Assembly (NCBI RefSeq): GCF_005780185.1
Contig: NZ_VBUI01000015.1
Location: 42,463 to 106,462 of the forward strand
DNA length: 64,000 bases
Direction of reading: 5' to 3'
Source of the DNA: Halomonas urmiana
Lineage (GTDB): Bacteria > Pseudomonadota > Gammaproteobacteria > Pseudomonadales > Halomonadaceae
Shown here: positions 21,567 through 30,165 of the stretch, piece by piece
Layout: every line of letters begins with the position of its first letter
Position numbering within the stretch: position 1 is the first letter of the stretch
Position numbers and translations under genes: made by a program
Notes under the pieces: model-generated
Database searches by the model: none
What the model saw: the letters and a program-made list of their open reading frames with translations, nothing else
Told to the model about the DNA's origin: nothing

Positions 21567-21734
21567 CCCGAAGCTTGAAGAGCGGCGCTTCGCGCCTGGA
21601 AGCTTGAAGAAAAACAACCCCGCTGGTAGGCCCAGCGGGGTTGTTTCATACCAGGCTGAGGCTATGCTGCGTTCCAGCTTCCAGCTTCCAGCTTCCAGCT
21701 TCCAGCTTCCAGCTTCCAGCTTCCAGCTTACGGC
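21567..21734. repeat. Composite convergent-junction element 1: arms, terminator and eight TTCCAGC heptamers
   Basis: Between the lpxC and dciA stops. Left arms: AGCTTGAAG at about 21571-21579 and GGAAGCTTGAAG at about 21598-21609, on either side of a small GGCGC-TTC-GCGCC hairpin. Next is the terminator (21612-21646), then TATGCTGCG, then eight perfect TTCCAGC units at 21672-21727 and one TTACGGC unit at 21728-21734. That last unit supplies the complement of the dciA stop codon (TTA at 21728-21730). The same layout recurs at three other convergent junctions. Confidence 0.9.
21612..21646. terminator. Strong bidirectional terminator between lpxC and dciA
   Basis: A 15-base-pair stem (21612-21626 with 21632-21646) closes on the five-base loop TAGGC. 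It carries TTGTTT on the plus side and, read on the minus strand, a TTTTTC tract on the other side. It can therefore end both the lpxC and dciA transcripts. Confidence 0.9.
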
Positions 21735-22195
21735 TCCTCCTCGCGTTCGGCGTGGGCGGCCAGCCGTTTCAGGGCGCTCTTGAGGCCGGGGTCGTCGACG
21801 TCGGCGGCACAACTCGTTATCTCGTCGGCGGCCTTCTCCGGCAGGTGACGGGCCTGGCGCAAGGGTGGGCGGGTCGGGCGCACGGGGCGCACCTTGAGGA
21901 TGAAGCCGGTGACCGCCTCGAACCCCGGCAGCTGGTGCAGCAGGCCGAGCAGTCGCGGCTGCTCGTAGCGCAGCCGAGTCAGCCAGACGGCGCGGTCGGT
22001 GATCAGCGCCAGCTTCCCCTGATGGAAGCCACCGACGAAGAGATGCTCGCGCATCTCCTCGGGCAGGTGATCGCGCAGATGGGCCTGGGCCCGTTCGACC
22101 AGGGTGGCCATGCGCATCAAGGCGCTCAGCTCGCCGCGCCCTTCGAGCAGGCGGGACATGGGCTGTGCTCGGAACTGCTTAACCTTTATACTCAT
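21728..22195 (-). CDS. dciA: DciA-like replicative helicase loader (DUF721)
   Basis: A 155-residue DUF721 protein. DciA interacts with DnaB and helps load it in bacteria that lack DnaC. The DUF721 core covers about residues 15-95, including the patterns HLFVGGFHQGKLALITD and WLTRLRYEQPRLL. The C-terminal third is charged and probably disordered. Position between lpxC and secA is the same as in pseudomonads. The stop codon is formed by the first heptamer-like unit of the adjacent array. A second in-frame ATG at residue 13 is possible as the start. Confidence 0.85.
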   Translation of the reverse strand: MSIKVKQFRAQPMSRLLEGRGELSALMRMATLVERAQAHLRDHLPEEMREHLFVGGFHQGKLALITDRAVWLTRLRYEQPRLLGLLHQLPGFEAVTGFILKVRPVRPTRPPLRQARHLPEKAADEITSCAADVDDPGLKSALKRLAAHAEREEEP

Positions 22196-22301
22196 CCGCT
22201 TGATTCTCGGGGTCGAAGCCCTGACGTTAGCCGTCGGCCGCCATCATCCAGGCGGCCCTTGAACAGCCAGAGCCTAGCACGCACCGGAGGCCGTCGACAG
22301 C

Positions 22302-22658
22302 ATGCCCGCCGCCATCACCGACAACTGCGCCGGCCCCCGGGGTTCGCGGCGCATGCGCCGCGCGACGCGCTGGTGGCTGGCCGGTCTGCTGGTGGGTTGC
22401 CTGTTGCCGGCGGGCCTCGCCCAGCTGGAATCCCTGCGTCCCGTCGAGCGGGCCGCTCAGGTCAGCCTGCTGGTACCCGTGCTGCTGCGCGTGCGCTCTC
22501 GCCTCCAGGCGCGTCGGCGCGCCTTGGGGCGCTGGGTCCGCCGCCGGATGGGCTGGCCGCTGGCGACGAGACGGATATGCCCGCGTCCTGCGCATCCCCG
22601 TGTTCCGGTTGCCGCCAATGACGTCCTGTCGCGTCGTGGCCCTCCCGCGGGCCGCTGA
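22302..22658 (+). CDS. Small hypothetical exported or membrane protein upstream of secA
   Basis: I do not recognise this 118-residue frame. It shows strong GC bias at third codon positions for most of its length, which supports coding. Residues 18-40 (from a second ATG, Arg-rich then WWLAGLLVGCLLPAGLA) look like a signal peptide or membrane anchor, possibly with a lipobox (LVGC). The rest is very Arg-rich and ends RRGPPAGR. secA starts 69 bases later after a hairpin. Position, size and an export signal recall SecM, the secA-regulating arrest peptide of enterobacteria, but no SecM arrest motif is clearly present. Confidence 0.45.
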   Translation: MPAAITDNCAGPRGSRRMRRATRWWLAGLLVGCLLPAGLAQLESLRPVERAAQVSLLVPVLLRVRSRLQARRRALGRWVRRRMGWPLATRRICPRPAHPRVPVAANDVLSRRGPPAGR

Positions 22659-22676
22659 GCCACCGCACCGGAGAGG

Positions 22677-22696
22677 TCGCGGGCCATTGCCCGCGA
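22677..22696 (+). other. Perfect hairpin in the secA leader
   Basis: TCGCGGGC at 22677-22684 pairs with GCCCGCGA at 22689-22696 around CATT. It lies between the small ORF stop and the secA start at 22728. It has no T run, so it is more likely a structured leader element than a terminator. The ribosome site of secA is weak, and such a structure could influence its translation. Confidence 0.5.
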
Positions 22697-22727
22697 TGCG
22701 ATGTCACACGCAGCCACTGGATCCTTC

Positions 22728-25463
22728 ATGATCAATAACCTGTTACGCAAGGTCGTCGGCTCGAAGAACGACCGCGACGTCAAGCGCATGAACCGCCAGG
22801 TCGCGGACGTGACCGCCCTGGAAGCCGAACACGAAGCCCTCGATGAGGCCGCCCTCAAGGGCCGTACCGATCACTTCCGCGAGCGTCTCGCGGGGGGCGA
22901 GTCCCTCGATGCGCTGCTCCCGGAGGCCTTCTCGACGGTTCGCGAGGCCAGCCGCCGCGTCATGGGCATGCGCCATTTCGATGTGCAGATGGTCGGCGGC
23001 CTGACCCTGCACCGGGGCCGCATTGCCGAGATGAAGACCGGCGAGGGCAAGACGCTGGTGGCGACACTGGCCGTGTACCTCAATGCCCTGCCGGGCAAGG
23101 GCGTGCACGTGGTCACGGTCAACGACTACCTGGCACGCCGCGATGCCGAGTGGATGCGCCCGCTCTATGAATTCCTCGGCCTCTCGGTGGGGGTGATCTA
23201 CTCCGGCCAGACGCCGGAGGAGAAGCGCCACGCCTACGGCTGCGACATCACCTACGGGACCAACAACGAGTTCGGCTTCGACTACCTGCGCGATAACATG
23301 GCCTTCTCGCTGGAGGAGAAGGTGCAGCGCGACCTGCACTTCGCCATCGTCGACGAGGTGGACTCGATCCTGATCGACGAGGCGCGCACTCCGCTGATCA
23401 TCTCCGGGGCGGTGGACGAGGACACCGAGCTCTATCAGGTGGTCGACCGCCTGGCCCACCACCTCGCAGAGTGCAGCGACGAGGAGGATCCCGAAAGCGG
23501 CGACTTCACCCTCGACGAGAAGCAGAAGCAGGTCGAGATCACCGAGGGCGGCCACCACAAGGTCGAGGCGCTGATGCGCGAGCAGGGCCTGCTCGGCGAG
23601 GCGGACTCCCTCTACGCGGCCCAGAATCTCAACCTGCTTCAGCACATGCACTCGGCGCTGCGCGCGCGCCACCTCTATCACCGCGACGTGGACTACATCG
23701 TCAAGGATGGCCAGGTGGTGATCGTCGACGAGCACACCGGCCGCAGCATGCCGGGGCGTCGCTGGTCGGAAGGCCTGCACCAGGCGGTGGAGGCCAAGGA
23801 GGGGGTGCCGGTCCAGCGCGAGAGCCAGACGCTGGCCTCCACCACCTTCCAGAACTACTTCCGGCTCTACGATAAGCTCTCGGGCATGACCGGCACCGCC
23901 GACACCGAGGCCTTCGAGTTCCGTCAGATATACGGCCTGGACGTGGTGGTCATTCCTACCAACCGGCCGCTGGTCCGCCAGGACTTCAACGACCTGGTCT
24001 ACCTGACCGCCGAGGAGAAATTCGAGGCGATCATCGAAGACGTCCAGACGCAGACCGCGGCCGGTCGCCCGGTGCTGGTCGGTACCGCCTCCATCGAGAC
24101 CAGCGAGTACCTGGCCGAGCTGATGAAGCGTGCCGGCATGGCCTTCAACGTCCTCAACGCCAAGCAGCACCAGAGCGAGGCACAGATCATCGCCCAGGCC
24201 GGCCGTCCCGGGGCCGTGACCATCGCCACCAACATGGCCGGTCGCGGCACCGACATCGTGCTCGGCGGTAACTGGGAGGCCGAGGCTGCCACGCTGGAGA
24301 ATCCCAGCGAGGCGGAGCTCGAGCGGCTCAAGGCGGAGTGGCAGGCGCGCCACGACGCGGTGCTCGAGGCCGGTGGCCTGCACGTGGTCGGCTCCGAGCG
24401 TCACGAGTCCCGGCGCATCGACAACCAGCTGCGCGGGCGCGCCGGCCGCCAGGGCGACCCGGGCTCGACGCGCTTCTTCCTCTCGCTGGAAGACAACCTG
24501 ATGCGGCTGTTCGGCTCCGATCGGGTCCAGCGGCTGATGCAGGCGCTGGGGCTGGAGCGGGGCGAGGCGATCGAGCACAAGATGGTCTCCAATGCCGTCG
24601 AGCGGGCCCAGAAGAAGGTCGAGGGGCGCAACTTCGATATCCGCAAGCAACTGCTCGAGTACGATGACGTGGCCAACGATCAGCGCCGGGTCATCTACGA
24701 GCAGCGCAACGAGATCCTCGCCGCCGAGGACATCTCCGACAACGTCGCCGGCATCCGCGAGGAAGTGCTGGATCTCGCCATCAGCGAGTTCGTGCCGCCC
24801 CAGAGCCTGCCCGAGCAGTGGGACCTGGCCGGGCTCCAGGATCACCTGAAGAGCGAGTTCAACCTCGAGGCGCCGGTCGTCGAGTGGGCGGAGCAGGACG
24901 ACCGCTTCCACGAGGAGCCGCTGCGCGAGCGGCTCCAGGCGATGCATCGCGAGGCCTACGAGGCCAAGGTCGCGGAGGCCGGCGAGACCCTGATGCGCCG
25001 CTTCGAGAAGCAGGCGATGCTCCAGGTGCTCGACACCCGCTGGAAGGAGCACCTGCAGTCCATGGACCACCTACGCCGCGGAATCCACCTGCGAGGCTAT
25101 GCCCAGAAGAACCCCAAGCAGGAGTACAAGCGCGAATCCTTCGAGCTGTTCCAGCACCTGCTGACCAACATCAAGGCCGACGTGACGCGCATCCTGAGCC
25201 ACGTCCAGGTGCGTCGTCCCGAGGAGGTCGAGGAGCTCGAGCGCCAGCGTCGCGATGCGCTGGAGCGCGAGAAGGCGACGGCGGCGAGCCGCCATGACGA
25301 GCCCGCCATGGCCGGCGACGCGCGAGACGAGGCGCCGGCCGCGCCGGCACCGGGCGCCGACGGTCGCCCGCTGCGTCGTGAGGGCCCCAAGGTGGGGCGC
25401 AATGACCCCTGCCCCTGCGGGTCGGGCAAGAAGTTCAAGCAGTGCTGCGGCAAGCTGAGCTGA
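22728..25463 (+). CDS. secA: Preprotein translocase ATPase SecA
   Basis: Motor ATPase that pushes unfolded preproteins through SecYEG. The 911 residues from the ATG at 22728 match the usual N-terminus ([12 protein letters not shown]); an upstream ATG at 22701 would add nine residues. Walker A is MKTGEGKT with Lys108, Walker [15 protein letters not shown] lies near 206-220, and [10 protein letters not shown] near 500. The acidic/Ala-Pro linker and the C-terminal zinc motif [14 protein letters not shown], which binds SecB and phospholipid, are both present. argJ follows after 57 bases. Confidence 0.97.
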   Translation: MINNLLRKVVGSKNDRDVKRMNRQVADVTALEAEHEALDEAALKGRTDHFRERLAGGESLDALLPEAFSTVREASRRVMGMRHFDVQMVGGLTLHRGRIAEMKTGEGKTLVATLAVYLNALPGKGVHVVTVNDYLARRDAEWMRPLYEFLGLSVGVIYSGQTPEEKRHAYGCDITYGTNNEFGFDYLRDNMAFSLEEKVQRDLHFAIVDEVDSILIDEARTPLIISGAVDEDTELYQVVDRLAHHLAECSDEEDPESGDFTLDEKQKQVEITEGGHHKVEALMREQGLLGEADSLYAAQNLNLLQHMHSALRARHLYHRDVDYIVKDGQVVIVDEHTGRSMPGRRWSEGLHQAVEAKEGVPVQRESQTLASTTFQNYFRLYDKLSGMTGTADTEAFEFRQIYGLDVVVIPTNRPLVRQDFNDLVYLTAEEKFEAIIEDVQTQTAAGRPVLVGTASIETSEYLAELMKRAGMAFNVLNAKQHQSEAQIIAQAGRPGAVTIATNMAGRGTDIVLGGNWEAEAATLENPSEAELERLKAEWQARHDAVLEAGGLHVVGSERHESRRIDNQLRGRAGRQGDPGSTRFFLSLEDNLMRLFGSDRVQRLMQALGLERGEAIEHKMVSNAVERAQKKVEGRNFDIRKQLLEYDDVANDQRRVIYEQRNEILAAEDISDNVAGIREEVLDLAISEFVPPQSLPEQWDLAGLQDHLKSEFNLEAPVVEWAEQDDRFHEEPLRERLQAMHREAYEAKVAEAGETLMRRFEKQAMLQVLDTRWKEHLQSMDHLRRGIHLRGYAQKNPKQEYKRESFELFQHLLTNIKADVTRILSHVQVRRPEEVEELERQRRDALEREKATAASRHDEPAMAGDARDEAPAAPAPGADGRPLRREGPKVGRNDPCPCGSGKKFKQCCGKLS

Positions 25464-25520
25464 GGTGATGGGTTGAGGTGACTGGCCGGGTACGCCCCGG
25501 CCGACAGAGGAGACGAGACG

Positions 25521-26750
25521 ATGGCAGTGGGTGAGACACGTTTTCCCGAGATGCCGGTGATCGAGGGGCTGCGGCTGGGTGCCGCCATGGCCGGCATCAA
25601 GAAGCCCGATCGCCGCGACCTGGTGGTGATCGAGATCCCCGAGGGGGCCAGGGTGGCGGGGGCCTTCACCCGTAACGCCTTCTGTGCGGCGCCGGTGATG
25701 GTGGCCCGCGAGCACCTCGCCGCCTGTGTGGCGCGCGGCGAGGGGGCGCGCTATCTGGTGGTCAATACCGGCAATGCCAACGCCGGTACCGGCGCGACGG
25801 GGCTCCGTGACGCCCGGACCACCTGTGCCGAACTGGCGCGGCTGGCCGGAGTGGAGGAGGCGAGCGTGCTGCCGTTCTCCACCGGGGTGATCGGCGAGCC
25901 GCTGCCCATGGACCGCCTGCTGGCGGGGCTGCCCGGCGCGGTGCAGGCGCTCGATGACGGATCAGACGCCTGGCTCGCGGCGGGCGAGGGCATCCTCACC
26001 ACCGATACGCGGGCCAAGGGGGCCAGCGTCACCCTCACGCTTGGCGACGCGACGGTGACCATCAACGGCATCGCCAAGGGCTCGGGCATGATCCGTCCCG
26101 ACATGGCCACCATGCTCGCCTTCGTGGCCACCGACGCCGCCATCGAGCAGGCGCTGCTCGATGGCCTGCTGCGCGAGGCGGTGGAGCGCTCCTTCAACTG
26201 CATCACCGTGGACAGCGACACCTCGACCAATGACGCCTGCCTGCTGATCGCCACCGGGCGTGGCGCGGCGGTGGTCGACGGTGAGGCGCTCGAGCGCTTT
26301 CGCGAAGGGCTCCTACAGGTGATGGCCGAGCTGGCCCAGGCGGTGATCCGCGACGGTGAGGGCGCGACCAAGTTCGTCACGCTGCGGGTCGAGGAGGCGC
26401 GCAGCCGTCGCGAGGCGCTGGACGTGGCCTTCACCGTGGCGCACTCGCCGCTGGTCAAGACGGCCCTCTACGCCTCTGATGCCAACTGGGGGCGTATCCT
26501 CGCCGCGGTCGGGCGGGCGCCCGTCGAGGAGTTCGACGTCGACCTCGTCACCATCGATCTGGGCGAGGTTCGCCTGGTCGAGAACGGCGGTCGCGCGCCT
26601 GGCTATGCCGAGGAGGCCGGCAGCGCGGTGATGGCTCGCGAGGAGATCGAGATCCGCATCGCCCTGGGGCGTGGTGAACAGCACGCCACGGTCTGGACCT
26701 CGGACCTGTCTCATGACTACGTGAGCATCAACGCCGACTATCGTAGCTGA
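25521..26750 (+). CDS. argJ: Bifunctional glutamate N-acetyltransferase/ornithine acetyltransferase ArgJ
   Basis: Recycles the acetyl group between N-acetylornithine and glutamate in arginine synthesis. The 409-residue precursor carries the self-cleavage site KGSGMIRPDMATML, with cleavage expected before Thr197, which becomes the nucleophile of the beta chain. The NGIAKGSGM segment before the site and the C-terminal HDYVSINADYRS are family signatures. Whether it has both activities or only the ornithine acetyltransferase cannot be read from sequence. secA-argJ-Nudix is the pseudomonad order. Confidence 0.95.
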   Translation: MAVGETRFPEMPVIEGLRLGAAMAGIKKPDRRDLVVIEIPEGARVAGAFTRNAFCAAPVMVAREHLAACVARGEGARYLVVNTGNANAGTGATGLRDARTTCAELARLAGVEEASVLPFSTGVIGEPLPMDRLLAGLPGAVQALDDGSDAWLAAGEGILTTDTRAKGASVTLTLGDATVTINGIAKGSGMIRPDMATMLAFVATDAAIEQALLDGLLREAVERSFNCITVDSDTSTNDACLLIATGRGAAVVDGEALERFREGLLQVMAELAQAVIRDGEGATKFVTLRVEEARSRREALDVAFTVAHSPLVKTALYASDANWGRILAAVGRAPVEEFDVDLVTIDLGEVRLVENGGRAPGYAEEAGSAVMAREEIEIRIALGRGEQHATVWTSDLSHDYVSINADYRS

Positions 26751-26824
26751 CCGAATCCTTCGGTCGGCAGTCAGACAGAAACCCCGCGCGGCCCACGGCC
26801 GCGTGGAACAGCGGGTAGGAGTCA

Positions 26825-27781
26825 ATGAACGCAATGGTGAAGAGAAGGGTGCACGTGGCGGCGGCCGCCATCATCAGTGCCGACGGTCGCGAGGTGCTGC
26901 TGGCCCGTCGTCCCTCCAACGTCGATCATGGCGGCCTCTGGGAGTTTCCCGGTGGCAAGCTGGCACCCTACGAGACCGGCCTGGAAGCACTCAAGCGCGA
27001 GCTCCACGAAGAGCTGGGCGTGGAGATCCGGCGCGCTCAGCCGCTGATCCGCATCCACCATGAGTATTCCGACAAGCACATCCTGCTGGACGTGTGGCAG
27101 GTGCACGACTTCGCCGGCGAACCGTTTGGTCGCGAGGGGCAGGCCGTGCGCTGGGTGCCCATGAGCGAGCTGGCGAACTACCCCTTTCCGGCGGCCAACC
27201 TGCCGATCCTGCGGGCGGTGATGCTGCCGACGGAGTACCTGATCACCGGTGAGGAGGTCGACGAGTCGCGTTTCCAGGAGTGCCTGGGGCGCGCCCTCGA
27301 CGAGGATGGCGTGCGCCTGGTACAGCTGCGGGCCAAGTCGCTGGACGAGGCGGAATACCTGAAGCGCGCCGAGCAGGCCCTCGAGCTCTGCCGGGCGCGG
27401 GGCGCACGGCTGGTGCTCAACGGCGAGCCGTCGCTGCTCGAAGCCGTGGATGCCGACGGTATCCATCTGACCAGCGATCGCTTGATGAGCCTGGAGCGGC
27501 GGCCCGTGGCCGAAACCAAGTGGCTCTCCGCCTCGACCCATGATCGCCGGCAGCTGGACCATGCGCGCCGCATCGGCTGCGACTTCGTGACCCTGTCGCC
27601 GCTGCGCACCACGCCCTCGCATCCCGAGGTGCCCCCGATCGGCTGGCATGACTTCCAGCAGCTGGTGGAGCGCGCGGGCATGCCGGTCTTCGCGCTGGGT
27701 GGGATGACGCGCTTCGATGCCCACCATGCCCGCGCCGTGGGCGCCCAGGGCATCGCCTCGATTCGCGATTTCTGGAAATGA
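26825..27781 (+). CDS. Nudix hydrolase (MutT-like) fused to a ThiE/TenI-like domain
   Basis: A two-domain protein of 318 residues. Residues 5-130 form a MutT-type Nudix domain with a complete Nudix box running from GGKLAPYETG to RELHEELGV, so it probably hydrolyses oxidised nucleotides such as 8-oxo-dGTP. Residues 140-318 resemble thiamine phosphate synthase/TenI (LRAKSLDEAEY, SASTHDRRQL, LSPLRTT, ALGGMTRFD). The fusion is known in pseudomonads and relatives. The function of the second half is unknown, and it may not be a working ThiE. A GTAGGAGT ribosome site precedes the ATG. Confidence 0.9.
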   Translation: MNAMVKRRVHVAAAAIISADGREVLLARRPSNVDHGGLWEFPGGKLAPYETGLEALKRELHEELGVEIRRAQPLIRIHHEYSDKHILLDVWQVHDFAGEPFGREGQAVRWVPMSELANYPFPAANLPILRAVMLPTEYLITGEEVDESRFQECLGRALDEDGVRLVQLRAKSLDEAEYLKRAEQALELCRARGARLVLNGEPSLLEAVDADGIHLTSDRLMSLERRPVAETKWLSASTHDRRQLDHARRIGCDFVTLSPLRTTPSHPEVPPIGWHDFQQLVERAGMPVFALGGMTRFDAHHARAVGAQGIASIRDFWK

Positions 27782-27971
27782 CCGGCTTCGCCGGAGCTTG
27801 AAGCCATCAGCTTGAAGCGGGAAGAAAACCGCCCCATGGCCTTGCCGTGTGGGCGGTTTTCTTTAGGCTCTCTGCAGCTTCCAGCTTCCAGCTTCCAGCT
27901 TCCAGCTTCCAGCTTCCAGCTTCCAGCTTCCAGCTTCCAGCTTCCAGCTTCCAGCTCCGCGCGAAGCGCGG
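27782..27971. repeat. Composite convergent-junction element 2: arms, terminator and eleven TTCCAGC heptamers
   Basis: Between the Nudix/ThiE-like gene and aguB. It has a small CCGGC-TTC-GCCGG hairpin, two AGCTTGAAG arms (about 27795-27803 and 27809-27817), a terminator (27825-27864), then CTGCAGC and eleven perfect TTCCAGC units at 27879-27955. Unlike the others, the array ends 16 bases before the minus-strand stop codon, with CCGCGC-GAA-GCGCGG forming another small hairpin in between. Confidence 0.9.
27825..27864. terminator. Bidirectional terminator between the Nudix gene and aguB
   Basis: AAAACCGCCC at 27825-27834 pairs with GGGCGGTTTT at 27851-27860. The 16-base inner segment can fold further (ATGGC with GCCGT). 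The stem is followed by TTTTCTTT on the plus strand and TTTTCTTC on the minus strand, so it should serve both converging genes. Confidence 0.88.
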
Positions 27972-28874
27972 TCAGTCCCGATAGCGCCGGGTCAGGTCGC
28001 CATAGGCGTCGATGCGCCGGTCCCGCAGGTAGGGCCAGATGCGCCGCACCTCCTCGCTGAGCGTCATGTCCAGCGTCACCAGCATGCGCTCCGCCTCCTG
28101 GCCGGCATGGGCGAGCAGCTCGCCCTGGGGGCCGCAGATGAAGCTGCCGCCCCAGAAGTCGATGCCCGGCGTCGCCCCGGAAGGATCCGACTCGTGGCCG
28201 ACCCGATTGGCGACGATCACCGGCAGGCCATTCGCCACGCCATGGCTGCGCTGGATCAGGGTCCAGGCCTCCTTCTGGCGCCGTTTCTCCGGGGTGTCGT
28301 CCGGCGGATGCCAGCCGATGGCGGTGGGGTAGAGCAGCAGTTCCGCACCCGCCAGGGCCATCAGCCGGGCGGCCTCCGGGTACCACTGATCCCAGCAGAC
28401 CAGCACGCCGAGGCGGCCGAGCGAGGTGTCGATCGGCGTGAAGCCCTGGTCGCGGGCAGCGTCCTGGTCGCCGGGGGTGAAGTAGAACTTTTCAAAGAAG
28501 CCCGGATCGTCGGGGATGTGCATCTTGCGATAGTGGCCCACGCGGCCGCGATCGCGGTCATAGACCACCGCGGTATTGTGGTAGAGGCCGGGCGCGCGGC
28601 GCTCGAACAGCGATCCCACCAGCACGATGTCGAGCTCTTCCGCCAGCGCCGCCAGCCGGGTGCCGGTCGGCCCGTCGAGGGGCTCGGCCAGGTCGAAGAC
28701 GTCGGTGTCCTCGGTCTGGCAGAAGTAGTGGGTGGCGTGAAGCTCCTGGAGCATCACCAGCTGGGCGCCGGCGCCTGCCAGCTCTCGGATGCCGGCCTCG
28801 CTCTCGGCGAGGCTTCTGGCCTTGTCGGGCCAGGCGGGCTGCTGGACCAGTCCAACCTTCAGGTGACGGGACAT
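27972..28874 (-). CDS. aguB: N-carbamoylputrescine amidase AguB
   Basis: Nitrilase-superfamily amidase that hydrolyses N-carbamoylputrescine to putrescine, CO2 and ammonia. The 300 residues show the Glu-Lys-Cys triad: Glu44 in MLQELHATHYF, Lys118 in YRKMHIPDD and Cys160 in VCWDQWYPE. The start complementary to 28872-28874 follows a GAGGAG ribosome site; the frame is open further but inside the aguA gap. It lies just downstream of aguA, whose product makes its substrate, so the pair forms the agmatine-to-putrescine route. Confidence 0.94.
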   Translation of the reverse strand: MSRHLKVGLVQQPAWPDKARSLAESEAGIRELAGAGAQLVMLQELHATHYFCQTEDTDVFDLAEPLDGPTGTRLAALAEELDIVLVGSLFERRAPGLYHNTAVVYDRDRGRVGHYRKMHIPDDPGFFEKFYFTPGDQDAARDQGFTPIDTSLGRLGVLVCWDQWYPEAARLMALAGAELLLYPTAIGWHPPDDTPEKRRQKEAWTLIQRSHGVANGLPVIVANRVGHESDPSGATPGIDFWGGSFICGPQGELLAHAGQEAERMLVTLDMTLSEEVRRIWPYLRDRRIDAYGDLTRRYRD

Positions 28875-28966
28875 GAATGAGTCTCCTCGTGGTTCAATGC
28901 TCGAGGCTAACCCGGTAACAGGTGTCCGAGGGGGCCCTCTGCCATCTGTCCCCGGCGCCTCTTGCG

Positions 28967-30022
28967 TCAGGCAACGGGTGTATCCTGGGCAGCCAGGCTG
29001 CCGGCGGGCAGCTGCATGGTCAGGCAGTGCAGGCTGCCGTGTTGGCGAATCACGCTCAGGCAGTCGATGGGGATGATGTCGCGGCCCGGAAAGGCGCTTG
29101 CCAGGGCGCTGAGCGCCCGGGTATCGGCGGCGTCGCCGTAGGTCGGGACCAGCACGGCGCCGTTGATGATCAGAAAGTTGGCGTAGGTGGCGGGCAGGCG
29201 GTGGCCGTCCACCGGGTCGTGGCAGGCGCGCGGCCAGGGCAGGGGCACCAGCCGGTAGGCCTCGCCGTCGGCGCGGCGTAGGGCCTTGAGCTCCGCCTCC
29301 ATGGCGGCGAGCGCCGGATAGTGGGGGTCGGCGGGGTCGTCGCAGCGCACATAGGCCAGGGTGGCCGGGTCGCAGAAGCGCACCAGGGTATCGACATGGC
29401 TGTCGGTGTCGTCGCCCTCCAGGTGGCCGTGGGTCAGCCACAGCACCCGCGTGATGCCGAGATCCTGCTTGAGGCGCGCCTCCATGGCCGCCCGATCGAG
29501 CTCGGGATTGCGGTTGGGGTTGAGCAGGCACGCCTCGGTGGTCAGCAGGGTGCCCTCGCCGTCGGTGTCGATGGCGCCGCCCTCCAGCACCAGCTCGCTC
29601 GAGGCGAGGGGGCAGGCGAAGGCGCCGGCCTCGGCCAGGCGCCGGGTCAGGGTGTTGTCCCGGGCGGCTTCGTACTTGCCGCCCCAGCCGGTGAAGGCGT
29701 AGTCGAGCAGCCGCGGCGCATTGCCCTCGGCCACGGTGACCGGGCCGTGATCGCGGGCCCAGGTGTCATCGGCCGGGGCGACCATCAGCCGCAGGCGGGC
29801 GGGGTCGACGCCCAGGCAGATGAAACGCCGGGTCAGGTGGCTGCGGGTGGCCGCGTCCGGCACGGCGATCAGCACGGCCTGATAGCGGGCGATGGCCACC
29901 ACCATGGCCTCCAGGGTCGCCTCGATGCGCTCGAGCAGAGGCGCCCAGTCGCTGTCGGCGGCGGGCCAGGTGAGTTGCACGGCATCCTGGGGATGCCATT
30001 CGGGGAGCAGGCAATGGGCCAT
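28967..30022 (-). CDS. aguA: Agmatine deiminase AguA
   Basis: Guanidino-group-modifying enzyme converting agmatine to N-carbamoylputrescine and ammonia. From the ATG complementary to 30020-30022 it has 351 residues. Active-site regions are DDTWARDHGP near residue 87, LEGGAIDTDG near 147, HLEGDDTDSHVD near 200, and the nucleophile Cys333 in SLHCLTMQ. A TTG 33 bases upstream is also in frame but is less likely. It lies 92 bases upstream of aguB with a good promoter in front. Confidence 0.94.
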   Translation of the reverse strand: MAHCLLPEWHPQDAVQLTWPAADSDWAPLLERIEATLEAMVVAIARYQAVLIAVPDAATRSHLTRRFICLGVDPARLRLMVAPADDTWARDHGPVTVAEGNAPRLLDYAFTGWGGKYEAARDNTLTRRLAEAGAFACPLASSELVLEGGAIDTDGEGTLLTTEACLLNPNRNPELDRAAMEARLKQDLGITRVLWLTHGHLEGDDTDSHVDTLVRFCDPATLAYVRCDDPADPHYPALAAMEAELKALRRADGEAYRLVPLPWPRACHDPVDGHRLPATYANFLIINGAVLVPTYGDAADTRALSALASAFPGRDIIPIDCLSVIRQHGSLHCLTMQLPAGSLAAQDTPVA

Positions 30023-30053
30023 GGGGCGAGTCTCGTGCGGGTCGTGACGGCGC

Positions 30054-30082
30054 AATGTAGGCTGCCGTCGTCAATGATGCAA
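30054..30082 (-). promoter_or_regulatory. Probable aguA-aguB promoter
   Basis: Read on the minus strand, TTGCAT (30082-30077) and TACATT (30059-30054) are 17 bases apart. The predicted start near 30047 gives a leader of about 25 nt. It sits in the 143-base divergent gap shared with lolC; no comparable plus-strand promoter stands out there. Confidence 0.6.
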
Positions 30083-30165
30083 TCATCGCGCAAGCGGCCA
30101 GGGACGGCGATGCAGGCGCGGGCAAAAAACCGTACCATGGGCGCCCGCCGACAAGGAACGTTCTC

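Noticed and set aside
21672..21727. Origin-type iterons or DnaA boxes
   Set aside because: The unit TTCCAGC does not match a DnaA box (TTATCCACA-like), the arrays are repeated at four chromosomal junctions, and no replication initiator gene is adjacent.
21641..22621. Long open frame crossing the heptamer array and the dciA region
   Set aside because: The heptamer is stop-free in every frame and artificially joins unrelated sequence; dciA is supported by domain and gene order.
25484..25502. Terminator between secA and argJ
   Set aside because: GGCCGGG-TACGC-CCCGGCC is a good stem, but no T run follows and the argJ ribosome site lies just after, so I do not call it a terminator.
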